Origin: Mesorhizobium australicum WSM2073
Lineage (GTDB): Bacteria; Pseudomonadota; Alphaproteobacteria; Rhizobiales; Rhizobiaceae
Direction of reading: 5' to 3'
Length of the DNA stretch: 64,000 nucleotides
NCBI RefSeq assembly: GCF_000230995.2
Contig: NC_019973.1
Span: 930,001 to 994,000, forward strand
Part shown: positions 12,401-19,250 of the stretch, piece by piece
How positions within the stretch are numbered: the first letter of the stretch is position 1
How the letters are laid out: every line of letters starts with the position of its first letter
The notes under the pieces: model-generated
What the model was told of the DNA's origin: nothing
Database searches by the model: none
What the model saw: only the letters and a program-made list of their open reading frames with translations
Program-made: the position numbers and the translations under genes

Positions 12401-15400
12401 GGCATCGCGCTGAACAACGTCTCCGGCGGCGCCATCGCGCTTGGCGCGGTCGACCTGCAGGGCATAACCTCGCGCGGCATCGATGTGTCCGGCACGCTTG
12501 GCGCGGCCCTGTCTTTCACTGATCTGGGCATCGGCCTGAACAGCAGCTCGGCCGTTGCCTTCGACCTGAATGGCGCGATCATCGACGCGGCGATCACGGC
12601 CAACGATTTCAGCGTCACCAATGCGGCCGCCGCAGGCACCTCGATCGGCATCGACCTGCGCGGCGCGACCGGCGGCCAGACGGTGCGGCTCGGCGACGCC
12701 GTGATCGCGGGCAACAGTTCGAGCATCGCCGGCGTCAATACCGGCATATTCCTGAACAGCGCGACGAATCTTGCCTTTGTCTATGGCGACGGCGAATCGA
12801 CCGACCAGAGCTCGACCATCAGCGCCAATGTCGGCATCGACGCCTCCAGCGCGCCAACGCTCGGCACCTACAACGTTCAGGACGTGAACTTCCAGGCCAG
12901 CCCCGGCCTCGGCTTCGGTATCGGCAAGATCTATTTCGTCGGCGCCACCGGCACCGGCGACGGCCTTGGCAAGGATCAAAGCAATCTGATGACGTTGGCC
13001 GCAGCGGAGTTCCAGGCCGGGCCAAACGACATCCTCGTTCTCGTCAACAATGGCGTCATCACAGCGGCGGGAGGCGACAACACGCTGCTGCTGCAGGCCG
13101 GCGAGCAGGTGCGCGGCTTCGGCGCCGGCAACATCAACCTGGCGCTGACCGTGCCGTCGACGATCCAGCTGGCCAGCAATAACGTCTCGATCGCCGATCA
13201 GACGTCCGGCGGCGCGGCGACGCTGACAAGCTCGGATGGCAGCAGCATCATCACGCTGGGCAGCGGCGGCAACATCATCGACGGCTTTACCATCAACGGT
13301 AGCGACGGCACAGGCGCCAATGCCGCGATCGGCATCAGCGGCGCAACGGCGAACGCCACGATCCGGAACATGACGATCAAGAACGTCACCGCCACCGATA
13401 TCGACTTCGGCGCCGGCGCCACCGGCACGACGACGCTCACCAATCTTTCCCTCTTCTCCACGGGCGCGGCCGGCACCGCCATCAAGTTTGGTGCTGCCTC
13501 CGGAACGGTCACCGCCACCAAAGTCGTCACGTCGGGCGGCGGTGGCCTGTCCGTCGCCGGCGGCGATGCTGCGTTCAGCTTCGACGACACGAGCTCGGTC
13601 TCCAGCGTCGTCGGCACCGCTGTCAGCATCACCAACCGCTCCGGCGGCAGCTTCGGCTTTGCCGGCACGGTCACGTCGAGCTTTGGAGCCAGGGCCATTT
13701 TCATTTCGGGCGCGACTGGAGCAGACACAGTAAGCTTCACCGGTGCCGTCAACCACAACAACGCCACCGGCGCCGCCGTCGCGATCAACAATGGCGGCCA
13801 GGCCTCGACCGTCAGCTTCGCCAACCTCACCATCACGACGGGCAGCGGCACCAACACCGCCTTCACCGCGACCAATGGCGGCACGGTCAATGTCACCACC
13901 GGCTCGATCAGCACGACGGCCGCCCAGGCGATCAACCTCAACGGCATCGCCGCCGGCATCAATTTCACCTCGACCACATCAGGCGGCGGCGCCAACAATG
14001 TCAGCCTGACGAACGTCACCGGCACGGTGAACCTGGGCACGGGCGCGCTGAGCGGTGCATCGGGCACGGCGTTCAACGTCAGCGGCGGCTCGGCCAATAT
14101 CGACTACAATGGCTCCATCACGCACACCGCCAACGCCACCGCGATCGACGTCCAGAACCACACCGGCACCGGCGGCGGCGCCAGCACGATCTCATTCGAC
14201 GGAGCCGTGTCGTCGAGCGGCTCGAGCCACGGCATCAACCTGGTGAGCAATGGCGGCACCAACGGCACCAATATCAATTTCACCAACACGCTGACCATCA
14301 ACACATCGAGCAGCGGCACCACCGGCTTCAACGCAACCGGCGGCGGCACGGTTATTGCCTCCAATACCAGCAACGTAATCACGTCGGGCGCGGGCACCGC
14401 GCTCAATGTCGCCAACACGACCATTGGCGGGGCGGGCCTGACCTTCCGCAGCATTTCGTCCAACGGCGCCGCCAATGGCATCGTGCTCAACAATACGGGG
14501 ACCAGCGGCGGGCTGACGGTGACGGGCGATGGCCTCGGCGCGAACAACGGCTCCGGCGGCATCATCCAAAATTCGACAGGCGACGGCATCAGCCTGACCT
14601 CGACCCAGGACGTCCATCTCGCCTATATGAACCTCACCAACAATCTGGGCGACGGCATCGGCGGCTCGGGCATCAACGGCTTCGTGCTGAACCGGCTAAA
14701 CATTTCCGGCAACGGCAACGATGCGGCGACCGACGAATCCGGCATAAACATCACGCAGCTGACCGGAACCGCCTCGAACGGCGCTCATGCGACCTCGATC
14801 AGCAATTCCGTGATCAGCAACAACAACGAGTTCGAGATTCAAATCTCGAATGCGTCGGGCACGCTGACCAACCTGCAGCTTATCAACAACACGATCTCGG
14901 CCAACGGTCTGGCCATCAATGGCAATGCCAGCTCGCAGCATGGCAATCTCGTCAATTTCCTTGGCACGGGAACGTCGACGATGGGGCTGACGGTCACGGG
15001 CGGCAGCTTCACCGGCAATATCCTATCGGACCCAACGCATCAGATTACGGGAACTGGCGTTTTCGGCAATTCGGGCGGCACCGCCATGACGGTGAATGTC
15101 TCCGGGGCGACGTTCACGAACAACAATGCCGGCGTCGACGTCTCTACCGATCCCGTAGCGACGTCGCTGACCTTCGATATTGAGAACAATACGTTCATCG
15201 GCCAGCGTTCGACCGCGATCAATCATTTCGACAATGGCAATGGGCCCTTCAACCGGACAGTGAACGGCAAGATAAGCGGCAACATCATTGGCAACAACGC
15301 GGTAACCAATTCTGGATCGCTTGTCGGGAACGGCATCAGCATCCAGAACGAAGGCGCTATAAACGGCAAGTATCTGATCACCAACAATCAGATTTATCAG

Positions 15401-15820
15401 ATCGCGACGGCTCCCGGGATCAGCGTCAATGTCGGTCTCACTGGCCTAGCCACAGGCGGCGGTGAAACCGATGTCACCATCACCAACAATATTTTCGATC
15501 ATATGAACGGCAGCCGTGCCATCACCATCCAGGACAACCAGGATCTTGGCTTCGGGCCATTCCCGACCATCTGGGCCAATCTGAGTGGCAATTCCTTCTC
15601 GAACGTAGCGGGCCAGGCCGGCAATGGCCAATTCGTGCGCATAAAGCAGACTGGTGGGACGGTGAAAGTTACACAGGGTACACCCACGGCCGCCTCCGTC
15701 GCGACGGAACTGGATGACGCCAACGGCATAAACGATCCGACGAAGTTCAGCATTTCTGGAACGGTGACATTCTCGGCGGCCGGACTGCCGCCGCTGCCGT
15801 CGACCAACCCTCTGCCGTGA
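3443..15820 (+). CDS. Giant inverse-autotransporter-like adhesin with long beta-helix passenger
   Basis: About 4,125 residues, secreted to the cell surface. The start at 3443 is chosen because GAGGGG lies 6 bases upstream and a signal peptide follows at once (basic residues, then 'TSLALALSGVAAYG'); an in-frame ATG at 3380 is the alternative. Residues ~39-270 look like an inverse-autotransporter (intimin/invasin-type) beta-barrel: alternating strands with 'GFIPI', 'LGIRRIV', 'LGGYAYFNAE', 'GVEAI', 'GVDVGGYHFE'-like turns and a final 'VRLNIPFNP'. A short basic linker ('RKRVNERVRGDIGVR') leads into a passenger of over 3,800 residues made of short Gly/Asn/Thr/Ser strands, as in right-handed beta-helices. 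There is no C-terminal barrel, consistent with type Ve export. A role in attachment is inferred. The beta-barrel family call is moderate; the surface-adhesin call is firmer. Confidence 0.8.
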   Translation: MRAGYRRSSIARQLWKTTALTSLALALSGVAAYGDDAGLWQPQVRAIIGADNNGGNAALEGFIPIKQTAESVLFLDVRAKHDFKDAFGQDIGLGIRRIVNPDLMLGGYAYFNAESYGGTQFTGGTLGVEAITPNFDAHVNVFVPIKGDSTDHSTSSTLSMVSNQLIEQISVLDHRDYAAWGIEGEVGAKVPLNLPDKHSLRLDVGGYHFEDPHGDDGSVTGAKAGIEYEIGDVFGTGTSLTFTGEVRNDNRDDTQFAGSVRLNIPFNPGGGSDSTAAIGADPVYPVSEGLRKRVNERVRGDIGVRIQSQDKTGGTTTRVAINAATNAAFGKFYFADGGLAGAGTQADPTTLDDAVTKAGNGGFVVALGGNGNLTTGGVTLATGQTVIGGGESVTAKLFGGGTATFNLGGSDGTIQGTNVANPVITLGNGNTLNGITITGGGDGIFGNNATSTTLTNVTVTGTGGNGAEFTGNSTNVSASNFTATGNGLDGLHIEGDGTYNFTGTTLLSGNQDDGLDITGKGTYSFAILNAQDNQDAGITVKGTAVGGSFTTTGGQVTGNKALGDDGVGIFIDPITAHVVLDSISQTGGTSGVVLDHVSGSFTVNGATTISNTTGPAIAISDSPATIRFGDINITAPGGDGMSFSGVNAAVVAGNIVISGLGLGHAGLDFSGSQTTFTALSANISGSGAGSIGIDLADTTGGASIIITNGGTISGVDTGVRLGIAGSLAHSANAQFSFGGGSIAGVTASLDARGLNQTLGLYAFGSTTFSGPQLFDLQNVIFVGAAASGAGDGSSLADLASIGTADGITDANAIFVLVNDAGNTPINASGGFSLSDDQTLASFGNGRSFSLGGVPINVTGTNIQHDQVVSDPGTGAATLTNSGAGDVVTLGNGNSLLDFNISGGSGAAIGGTGIAGLTVQGVSVGGVATGLSLDNFGGTGTLTNFDITSAGSGVSITGGTTGTLTFDAASSITGTTGVAFNIDSSTPNLTYNGTINQTAAASAVKINAMNGGFARFGGKITASTGAANAIDLTGNAGGAIAFVGGLDLTTDGGFAFSAVNGGNLTVYGASNTVATGLGPDEKGIQIAGMTIGLAGVNFSSVTVDGSGGGVSTGIAISNTSGGNVNFGGVDLYRISGVAISLDNVASGRYTFQGTTKVDTVVGGGSGFLVQNSAATVGVSNLVTTNIAGADASLTNNTGTIDIGGTITNSGTGDGVVVSGGSAAITIGATINSSATAPGTAVRVDGITGGSVAFTGPVTSTGAGNLFAIGSTTAPTGGTISFTDSALTASGGGGAIIAGLGAAATFNATSPISITNAVGNGLSVSNVAGSATFGAVTVSGATGNGIDISGNSGSVTFGTTNVTLGSAANTAGINFGGTNADVSFGTTSVTMGAGANQTAIDFSGSSTTADFGVTTITGTGEATSRGIDLSSTTGNKTITFLRGSSISDVHIGVDLSSSLTTATTANANFTFGDGTSADGLQSSISAAAGGYTVNTVGLDPTLGNYDFDDVFFTGSANLPSAVGAVTMVSQSGGVIAVGTYGLSQSVTTISLADADLMTGTQTFAFVGTVDLSATPFTLDSGQSITGFGNSNVIAVSGTFQQVNVQGNLGATGGNVTGDEGVVTGTADAMHLLGSNQVRNTAFDFTGASGSVFLIDQGAAGFSNAGGIFIDGVTVSNVAVGQTAFKVDGLTSNVSITNNNINVAGTLLDADGGNGNITLTRGNLPNGGPAGTLTGGGVSIVNRTGGLVDFTDKATIGGNGVSLTNNSGAGITFADLDVSTNGATAFTATGGGTITVDAGTINATGAQAASLDSITADIHFTSTSATFSAGNGIDLQNLAGTAAFGTGTLTNTGAGTSFNVGSATAASGGTADISYGGTIATNGSGAAVSIQSMTGGSVALSGNLTDSNAAAGGNIFVAGNDSITITFSGTTKQISSGAADGVNLGLPGGWPSGTPTPNTNSAINFTNGGLDITTTTGAGFIAIGDFGSSTFTVTGSGNKINSAGNGLLAVGADAGVGGVTFDSISAVSTSALGGGAGVFLSGMTLAGNVNIGGLKDTGYIGASLSGLSGPGVVNFTGTNDLDTSHEGFEISGQVGTINIANVAGSTLTIDGSEVGIAFAVLQTGTVNVGGNGGVASIGATTSTTGSAIALSGGNDLVNATLNYNGSIKVDTGTVLQAAGGDWTELNMSGSVVSTTDAAAAGTAAFTFTGNANGAYNISSTINHAGKGIGVLFDGSSEGTATFSGTSKIFNTSSGANGAIVKAPSIGPGEGTGTLAFTGGNLKITTSSGAGFTASTTGPGTVSVGGTGNTITTTTGTALNLDGATVGADGVTFDSVSVNGAATGIALNNVFGGTVSLGAANLLGITSHGVDISGTLGSTLNFTSLNIGLGAANAIGLDLNGAALGTSTVTAGDFDVDGGSFTGTIGIDMADTTGTGTIQLGDTTNNNPAGQTSKIENVGYGVQFSSATNAKLVFGDGAGPAESSIATTGGQVIHATDTLPTAGDYNFNDVNFSGDTSNLSAISVYYVTADASALGDGSLLNPGTYANAQNSTANVIVLIDKNGTGSQETIDLGGTSFQLDDGQVLLAFKSGDAAVDVSQLGVDTSSGASAAFHFTTVQNSPIISAPSGIDTLRPILQSNTAASVVNFATTGTGVLTGGIENLIIRNTGSGTGVSGSVATASSFFLRNNDIAAGGRALDFTTSGAPAADRLLLSIDGNTLQSTGTALAANFLGQSVSAIQNTIAIRSFANNTVIGGTGGGIAFNGATFDSTGGGGTVSAGTLTVGTTGARVQGDGLNLLNTSGTLDLGTFSIANNGGTGLLVNEKGGTTFTLNSSGGSVDTTNGTAINLDPLTVHMTLGSVTATGGASGIIFDGVAGTFAVTGATSITGTSGAGISAINTNTGTFNFNTVTVNNTTGGGIGWASGTLTVTGLANIDTTTGAGIAATGGTISVAGSGNTITTGSGTALDLSGTTVGAGGVNFSSVSANGAATGIALNNVSGGAIALGAVDLQGITSRGIDVSGTLGAALSFTDLGIGLNSSSAVAFDLNGAIIDAAITANDFSVTNAAAAGTSIGIDLRGATGGQTVRLGDAVIAGNSSSIAGVNTGIFLNSATNLAFVYGDGESTDQSSTISANVGIDASSAPTLGTYNVQDVNFQASPGLGFGIGKIYFVGATGTGDGLGKDQSNLMTLAAAEFQAGPNDILVLVNNGVITAAGGDNTLLLQAGEQVRGFGAGNINLALTVPSTIQLASNNVSIADQTSGGAATLTSSDGSSIITLGSGGNIIDGFTINGSDGTGANAAIGISGATANATIRNMTIKNVTATDIDFGAGATGTTTLTNLSLFSTGAAGTAIKFGAASGTVTATKVVTSGGGGLSVAGGDAAFSFDDTSSVSSVVGTAVSITNRSGGSFGFAGTVTSSFGARAIFISGATGADTVSFTGAVNHNNATGAAVAINNGGQASTVSFANLTITTGSGTNTAFTATNGGTVNVTTGSISTTAAQAINLNGIAAGINFTSTTSGGGANNVSLTNVTGTVNLGTGALSGASGTAFNVSGGSANIDYNGSITHTANATAIDVQNHTGTGGGASTISFDGAVSSSGSSHGINLVSNGGTNGTNINFTNTLTINTSSSGTTGFNATGGGTVIASNTSNVITSGAGTALNVANTTIGGAGLTFRSISSNGAANGIVLNNTGTSGGLTVTGDGLGANNGSGGIIQNSTGDGISLTSTQDVHLAYMNLTNNLGDGIGGSGINGFVLNRLNISGNGNDAATDESGINITQLTGTASNGAHATSISNSVISNNNEFEIQISNASGTLTNLQLINNTISANGLAINGNASSQHGNLVNFLGTGTSTMGLTVTGGSFTGNILSDPTHQITGTGVFGNSGGTAMTVNVSGATFTNNNAGVDVSTDPVATSLTFDIENNTFIGQRSTAINHFDNGNGPFNRTVNGKISGNIIGNNAVTNSGSLVGNGISIQNEGAINGKYLITNNQIYQIATAPGISVNVGLTGLATGGGETDVTITNNIFDHMNGSRAITIQDNQDLGFGPFPTIWANLSGNSFSNVAGQAGNGQFVRIKQTGGTVKVTQGTPTAASVATELDDANGINDPTKFSISGTVTFSAAGLPPLPSTNPLP
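4427..13155 (+). repeat. Five long-period modules within the giant adhesin gene
   Basis: Related ~95-residue modules begin near 4427, 5719, 7941, 10938 and 12861. Each starts with an aromatic strand (such as 'YDFDDVFF', 'YNFNDVNF', 'YNVQDVNF'), runs through 'FVGA..GTGDG'-like and 'ILVLVN'-like segments, and ends in 'L..GQ.. GFG..N'. The stretches between them are beta-helix of 1.3 to 3 kb. Within these, one ~230-bp segment near 10411-10650 is repeated near 12349-12590 ('NGAATGIALNNV' in both copies), with a shorter relative near 14425. The pattern suggests growth of the gene by internal duplication. Confidence 0.65.
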
Positions 15821-16022
15821 GCGTAACGTTGTGTTCCTGTGAATTCGCGCTATGGCAGGGCAGTCTAAAAACCGACTTGCAAAGCGGTGAAAACAACTGT
15901 TCAATGCGGGCTGCAATATTTGTTTTCTGATTAGCAGACAAGTTTAAGTACCGGAGCGTAACCTGTGGGGAAGTATTCCTGCAGGGCGAGTGATTGCAAT
16001 CTGGGAACAGCGGGAGGGGACT

Positions 16023-16535
16023 TTGGCAGAACCATTTCTGTCTGAAATCAGAATCATGTCTTTCGTCTTTGCGCCTAAAGGTTGGGCGCTATGCAATGGG
16101 CAACTCCTGCCCATCAACCAGAACCAAGGGCTATTCTCGCTACTGGGCACGACATTCGGCGGCGATGGGCGTGTGAATTTCGCCTTGCCCGATTATCGCG
16201 GATGCGTCCCGATCCATGTCGGCAGCACTCATACGCTTGGCGAGCGCGGCGGCGAACAGGCTCATACACTTTCGATCGCGGAAATCCCGACCCACCTGCA
16301 CGTCGCCAACGCGTCTGGTTCACAGGGCAACTCAACCAATCCGAATTTTGGCGGCACGGGCAATGTCCTGGCGCAGGATCCGGGAAATATCTACGGCCCC
16401 GCGGCCAACCTGGCCGCCTTGAACGCTGGAAGCGTCAGCAGCGTCGGCGGCGGCCAGGCGCATCTGAACATGCAGCCCTTCCTGACATTGAGCTTCTGCA
16501 TCGCCCTGCAGGGCATTTTCCCGTCGCCGAATTGA
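16023..16535 (+). CDS. Phage tail-collar domain protein (microcystin-dependent protein family), copy 1
   Basis: 170 residues starting at a TTG; GGGAGGGG immediately upstream and the match of 'MAEPFLSEIR' to the starts of the next two genes decide this start over the GTG at 15990. Family features: 'F.PKGWALCNGQLLPI', 'LFSLLGTTFGGDGRVNFALPDYRG' (the tail-collar signature in two parts), 'GE.GGEQAHTL...EIPTHLH' and an 'L.MQPFLTLSFCIAL.GIFP' end. It is the first of three tandem paralogues. The domain is shared with phage tail fibres, but no other phage gene is nearby. The cellular function of these stand-alone proteins is not known to me. Confidence 0.85.
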   Translation: MAEPFLSEIRIMSFVFAPKGWALCNGQLLPINQNQGLFSLLGTTFGGDGRVNFALPDYRGCVPIHVGSTHTLGERGGEQAHTLSIAEIPTHLHVANASGSQGNSTNPNFGGTGNVLAQDPGNIYGPAANLAALNAGSVSSVGGGQAHLNMQPFLTLSFCIALQGIFPSPN

Positions 16536-16547
16536 GGGAGCGCGATC

Positions 16548-17051
16548 ATGGCACAACCTTACATCGGTGAAATCAGAATGTTTGCCGGCAATTTCGCACC
16601 GGCGGGCTGGATGCTCTGCGAGGGACAGCTTCTGCCGATCTCGGAGAACGAAACGCTGTTCCAGCTGATCGGTACCACCTATGGCGGCGATGGCGAGAGC
16701 ACGTTCGCCTTGCCCGATGCGCGTGGCCGACTCCCAATTCATCAGGGCAATGGCTTTGTCCTCGCCGAGACTGGCGGCGCCGAAGAGATTACCCTGACGA
16801 TCTCCCAGATCCCCGCGCACACACACGCTTTTCTCGGAAATGCCGGCAACGGATCGCAAGCAGCACCACAAAACAATGTGCTTGCAAGCTCGACCTTAGT
16901 GAGGCTCTACGCGTCGGAGACGGCAGACGCCAACATGGCAGCACCGGCTATTTCGTCAGTGGGCGGCAGCCAGCCCCACAGCAACTTCCAGCCCTATCTC
17001 TGCATCAACTTCATCATCTCACTGTTCGGCATTTTTCCATCACCTACCTGA
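16548..17051 (+). CDS. Phage tail-collar domain protein (microcystin-dependent protein family), copy 2
   Basis: 167 residues, 12 bp after copy 1, with GAGGGAG before the ATG. The same blocks are present: 'FAPAGWMLCEGQLLPI', 'LFQLIGTTYGGDGESTFALPDARG', 'EEITLTISQIPAHTHAF' and 'PYLCINFIISLFGIFPSP'. The middle (about 90-130) is the most divergent part among the three copies, as expected if it forms the exposed tip. The spacing suggests one transcript with its neighbours. Confidence 0.87.
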   Translation: MAQPYIGEIRMFAGNFAPAGWMLCEGQLLPISENETLFQLIGTTYGGDGESTFALPDARGRLPIHQGNGFVLAETGGAEEITLTISQIPAHTHAFLGNAGNGSQAAPQNNVLASSTLVRLYASETADANMAAPAISSVGGSQPHSNFQPYLCINFIISLFGIFPSPT

Positions 17052-17062
17052 GAGGGACCGTC

Positions 17063-17590
17063 ATGGCCGACCCGTTCGTTGCCGAAATCCGCATCTTTCC
17101 GTTCAATTTTGCCCCAAAGGGCTGGGCCTGGTGCGATGGACAGTTGCTGCCGCTGTCGCAGAACACGGCGCTGTTCTCGCTGCTTGGCACCACCTATGGC
17201 GGCGATGGCAGATCCAATTTCGCCTTGCCCGATTTGCAGGGCAGCGCGCCGATGCACCCCGGCCAGGGGCCAGGCCTGTCGTTGCATGACCTTGGCGAGA
17301 GCGGCGGATCGGAGACGATCACTCTGCTCCAGTCCGAGATTCCCTCGCACAACCATACGATGCGAGGCACGGTCGAAGATGGCACACAAGGGACACTGAC
17401 GCCCAACATCACGTTGGCGACCTCCATAGGCGGAGCCGCGTTCCAGACGACAACCAACGCCGGTCTGGTCCCTTTGAACAGCAACGCACTGGCGCCGGCC
17501 GGCGCCAGTCAGCCGCACAACAACATGCAGCCCTATCTCACCTGCTACTTCAACATCGCGCTGCAGGGCGTGTTCCCTCCACGTCCCTGA
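17063..17590 (+). CDS. Phage tail-collar domain protein (microcystin-dependent protein family), copy 3
   Basis: 175 residues with a strong ribosome site (GAGAGGGACC) and 11 bp from copy 2. Blocks as in the others: 'FAPKGWAWCDGQLLPL', 'LFSLLGTTYGGDGRSNFALPDLQG', 'SETITLLQSEIPSHNHTM' and 'MQPYLTCYFNIALQGVFPP'. The three copies differ throughout, so the duplication is old. All three probably fold as trimeric tail-collar-type domains. Confidence 0.87.
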   Translation: MADPFVAEIRIFPFNFAPKGWAWCDGQLLPLSQNTALFSLLGTTYGGDGRSNFALPDLQGSAPMHPGQGPGLSLHDLGESGGSETITLLQSEIPSHNHTMRGTVEDGTQGTLTPNITLATSIGGAAFQTTTNAGLVPLNSNALAPAGASQPHNNMQPYLTCYFNIALQGVFPPRP

Positions 17591-17591
17591 C

Positions 17592-18110
17592 GTGTCGATG
17601 AATCCTGTTAGCAAACCGGCCGGCTGGGTACGCGCGGCCGGCCTTGGCCTAATATTTCGCCCTATGACGGAAATCGATCTGCCGTTCCTGGCGCGGGTTT
17701 ATGCCTCGACCCGTGCCGAGGAACTGACCCTCACCTCGTGGAACGAGGCGCAGAAGGCGGCGTTTCTGGACATGCAGTTCCAGGCGCAGCACGCGCACTA
17801 CCAAAAATATTATCCCAACGCCGACTGGCTGGTGATGATGTATGAAGGCAGCGACATCGGCCGCCTCTATATCGAACGCTGGCCAAGCGAGCATCGCATC
17901 ATCGACATCACCTTCCTGCCCGCCTTTCGCGGCAAAGGGTTCGGCAAGGCGCTGCTCGCCGACCTGATCGACGAGGCGGGCGCCGTCGGCAAGGCGGTGT
18001 CGATCCATGTAGAAAAGCACAACCCGGCCATGCGGCTCTATCTGCGGCTGGGCTTCACGGTCGCCGAGGACAAGGGCGTCTACGACCTGATGTTGCGACC
18101 GCCGTCGTAG
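17592..18110 (+). CDS. GNAT-family N-acetyltransferase
   Basis: 172 residues with the GNAT fold: the 'FRPMTEIDLPFLARVYASTR' opening, a central strand 'DIGRLYIERW', and the acetyl-CoA pyrophosphate loop 'FRGKGFGKALLADLIDEA' (R/Q-x-x-G-x-G/A) at about 115-125, followed by 'VEKHNPAMRLYLRLGF'. The acceptor substrate is unknown. The gene starts one base after the third tail-collar gene (GTG 17592; ATG 17598 is also possible), so it is very likely in the same operon and may modify those proteins or another partner; that link is inference. Confidence 0.85.
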   Translation: MSMNPVSKPAGWVRAAGLGLIFRPMTEIDLPFLARVYASTRAEELTLTSWNEAQKAAFLDMQFQAQHAHYQKYYPNADWLVMMYEGSDIGRLYIERWPSEHRIIDITFLPAFRGKGFGKALLADLIDEAGAVGKAVSIHVEKHNPAMRLYLRLGFTVAEDKGVYDLMLRPPS

Positions 18111-18113
18111 CGG

Positions 18114-18698
18114 TTACGATGATGTGCCACGATACCACGACACGATGCTGAACCGCTCACCGCGCGTGACCGGGGTGACTTCGTGTGTCGTTTCCGAACG
18201 AAACGCGATCAGCGAGCCCGGCAATGCCTGCATGGCGATGCGCAGGTCCGGACCGCTATAGGGCCCGTGCAGGACCAGCGAGCCGCCCGCGTAGTTATCC
18301 GGCAAAGGATCGTCGGATTGGCTATTGAGAAAGATCACCGCCGAGATTTTTCGGAAGCGCGATTCGTCATGAATGAGCGGCGTGTTGCCGTCCTGGTGCG
18401 GCACGAAGAAATCGCCCTCCTGGTAGTGCAGGAACTGGGGTTTCTCAAACGCGCCGAGTACGACGCCAAAGTGCCGTTCCAGGGCCGCCTTCTGTTCAGC
18501 CAGCAAGCCGCTTACCCGCGCCTCGGTGGCTGCTGAAACCTCGGCGCGCCTGCTCCGGCGCACCCGCGGCCATGCCGGCTTCTGGTCGGAACGGCCGAGC
18601 AGGCCTGCATCCCGGCCGGCGGCGCCGCGAATTTCGGCGCACAGAGCGTCGCATGCCGCTTTGTCCAGCGCTTCCGGGACAATGAGATAGTCGACCAT
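18114..18698 (-). CDS. 2OG-Fe(II) oxygenase family protein
   Basis: 194 residues with the prolyl-4-hydroxylase-like double-stranded beta-helix. The iron-binding triad is visible as H-x-D in 'VPHQDGNTPL' and a distal H in 'ETTHEVTPV', with the 2-oxoglutarate-binding Arg in 'TRGERFSIVSWY' near the end. It should hydroxylate or otherwise oxidise a side chain or small molecule. It follows the DUF6916 gene by 12 bp on the same strand and is convergent with the GNAT gene (3-bp gap). Confidence 0.85.
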   Translation of the reverse strand: MVDYLIVPEALDKAACDALCAEIRGAAGRDAGLLGRSDQKPAWPRVRRSRRAEVSAATEARVSGLLAEQKAALERHFGVVLGAFEKPQFLHYQEGDFFVPHQDGNTPLIHDESRFRKISAVIFLNSQSDDPLPDNYAGGSLVLHGPYSGPDLRIAMQALPGSLIAFRSETTHEVTPVTRGERFSIVSWYRGTSS

Positions 18699-18710
18699 TT
18701 CAAGCCGGGC

Positions 18711-18986
18711 TCAGTTGAACACGGCCTCATAGTGATAGCCCGACGCATCGACCGAAACCGGCACGATGAAAATGTCGTCGGCAATTGTGTCACCGGTGAA
18801 GTGATAGATGGCCTGCGGTAGCCTTACGTCGCCTGGTCCCTTGAACAGCAATGTGAAGCCGCCGCCGTCTCGCGGGCTGGCCTCGATGCGCCGGACCTGG
18901 GTCAGCTCGAGCGAAAACCGCCTTCCACCGGCCGACACCGTGAAAACCGACCCCGCCGCCCGCTCGAAATCCGCTGCCGAAACCAT
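18711..18986 (-). CDS. DUF6916-like small protein
   Basis: 91 residues from the ATG at 18986, chosen because GAGGCGGAC precedes it. The sequence is a compact beta-rich domain: 'F...AGSVFTVSAGGRRFSLELTQVRRIE', 'FTLLFKGPGDVRLPQAIYHF' and 'DIFIVPVSVDASGYHYEAVFN'. It resembles the DUF6916 family, whose function is unknown; the resemblance is from memory. It heads a two-gene unit with the 2OG-Fe(II) oxygenase, next to the tail-collar and GNAT genes, which suggests these six genes form one functional locus. Confidence 0.7.
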   Translation of the reverse strand: MVSAADFERAAGSVFTVSAGGRRFSLELTQVRRIEASPRDGGGFTLLFKGPGDVRLPQAIYHFTGDTIADDIFIVPVSVDASGYHYEAVFN

Positions 18987-19250
18987 CTTGTCCGCCTCAA
19001 CCTGTTTTGAAGTCCGCGGCAATGTCGCCGCTTCGCGGCAAGCTGTCTAGAGCCATCGGCGACCTCTGCCGCAGTGCGCTGCAAACCATGGTACTGCTTT
19101 TGCGGCAGTGAAGAACGCTGTAGAGCATTTGCTTCATCTTGCGCATGATCATATCCAAATCGAGGATCAGTATGCAGGAACAGATCCCGGCTGGTGCTGG
19201 TCACCCATGGGCGAGCCGCCGCGACCGGCGTGCGGGAGAGGAACGAAACG

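Noticed and set aside
4427..15000. Possible CRISPR or tandem-repeat array
   Set aside because: Repeats are protein-level, irregular in length and part of one coding frame; there are no short identical repeats with unique spacers.
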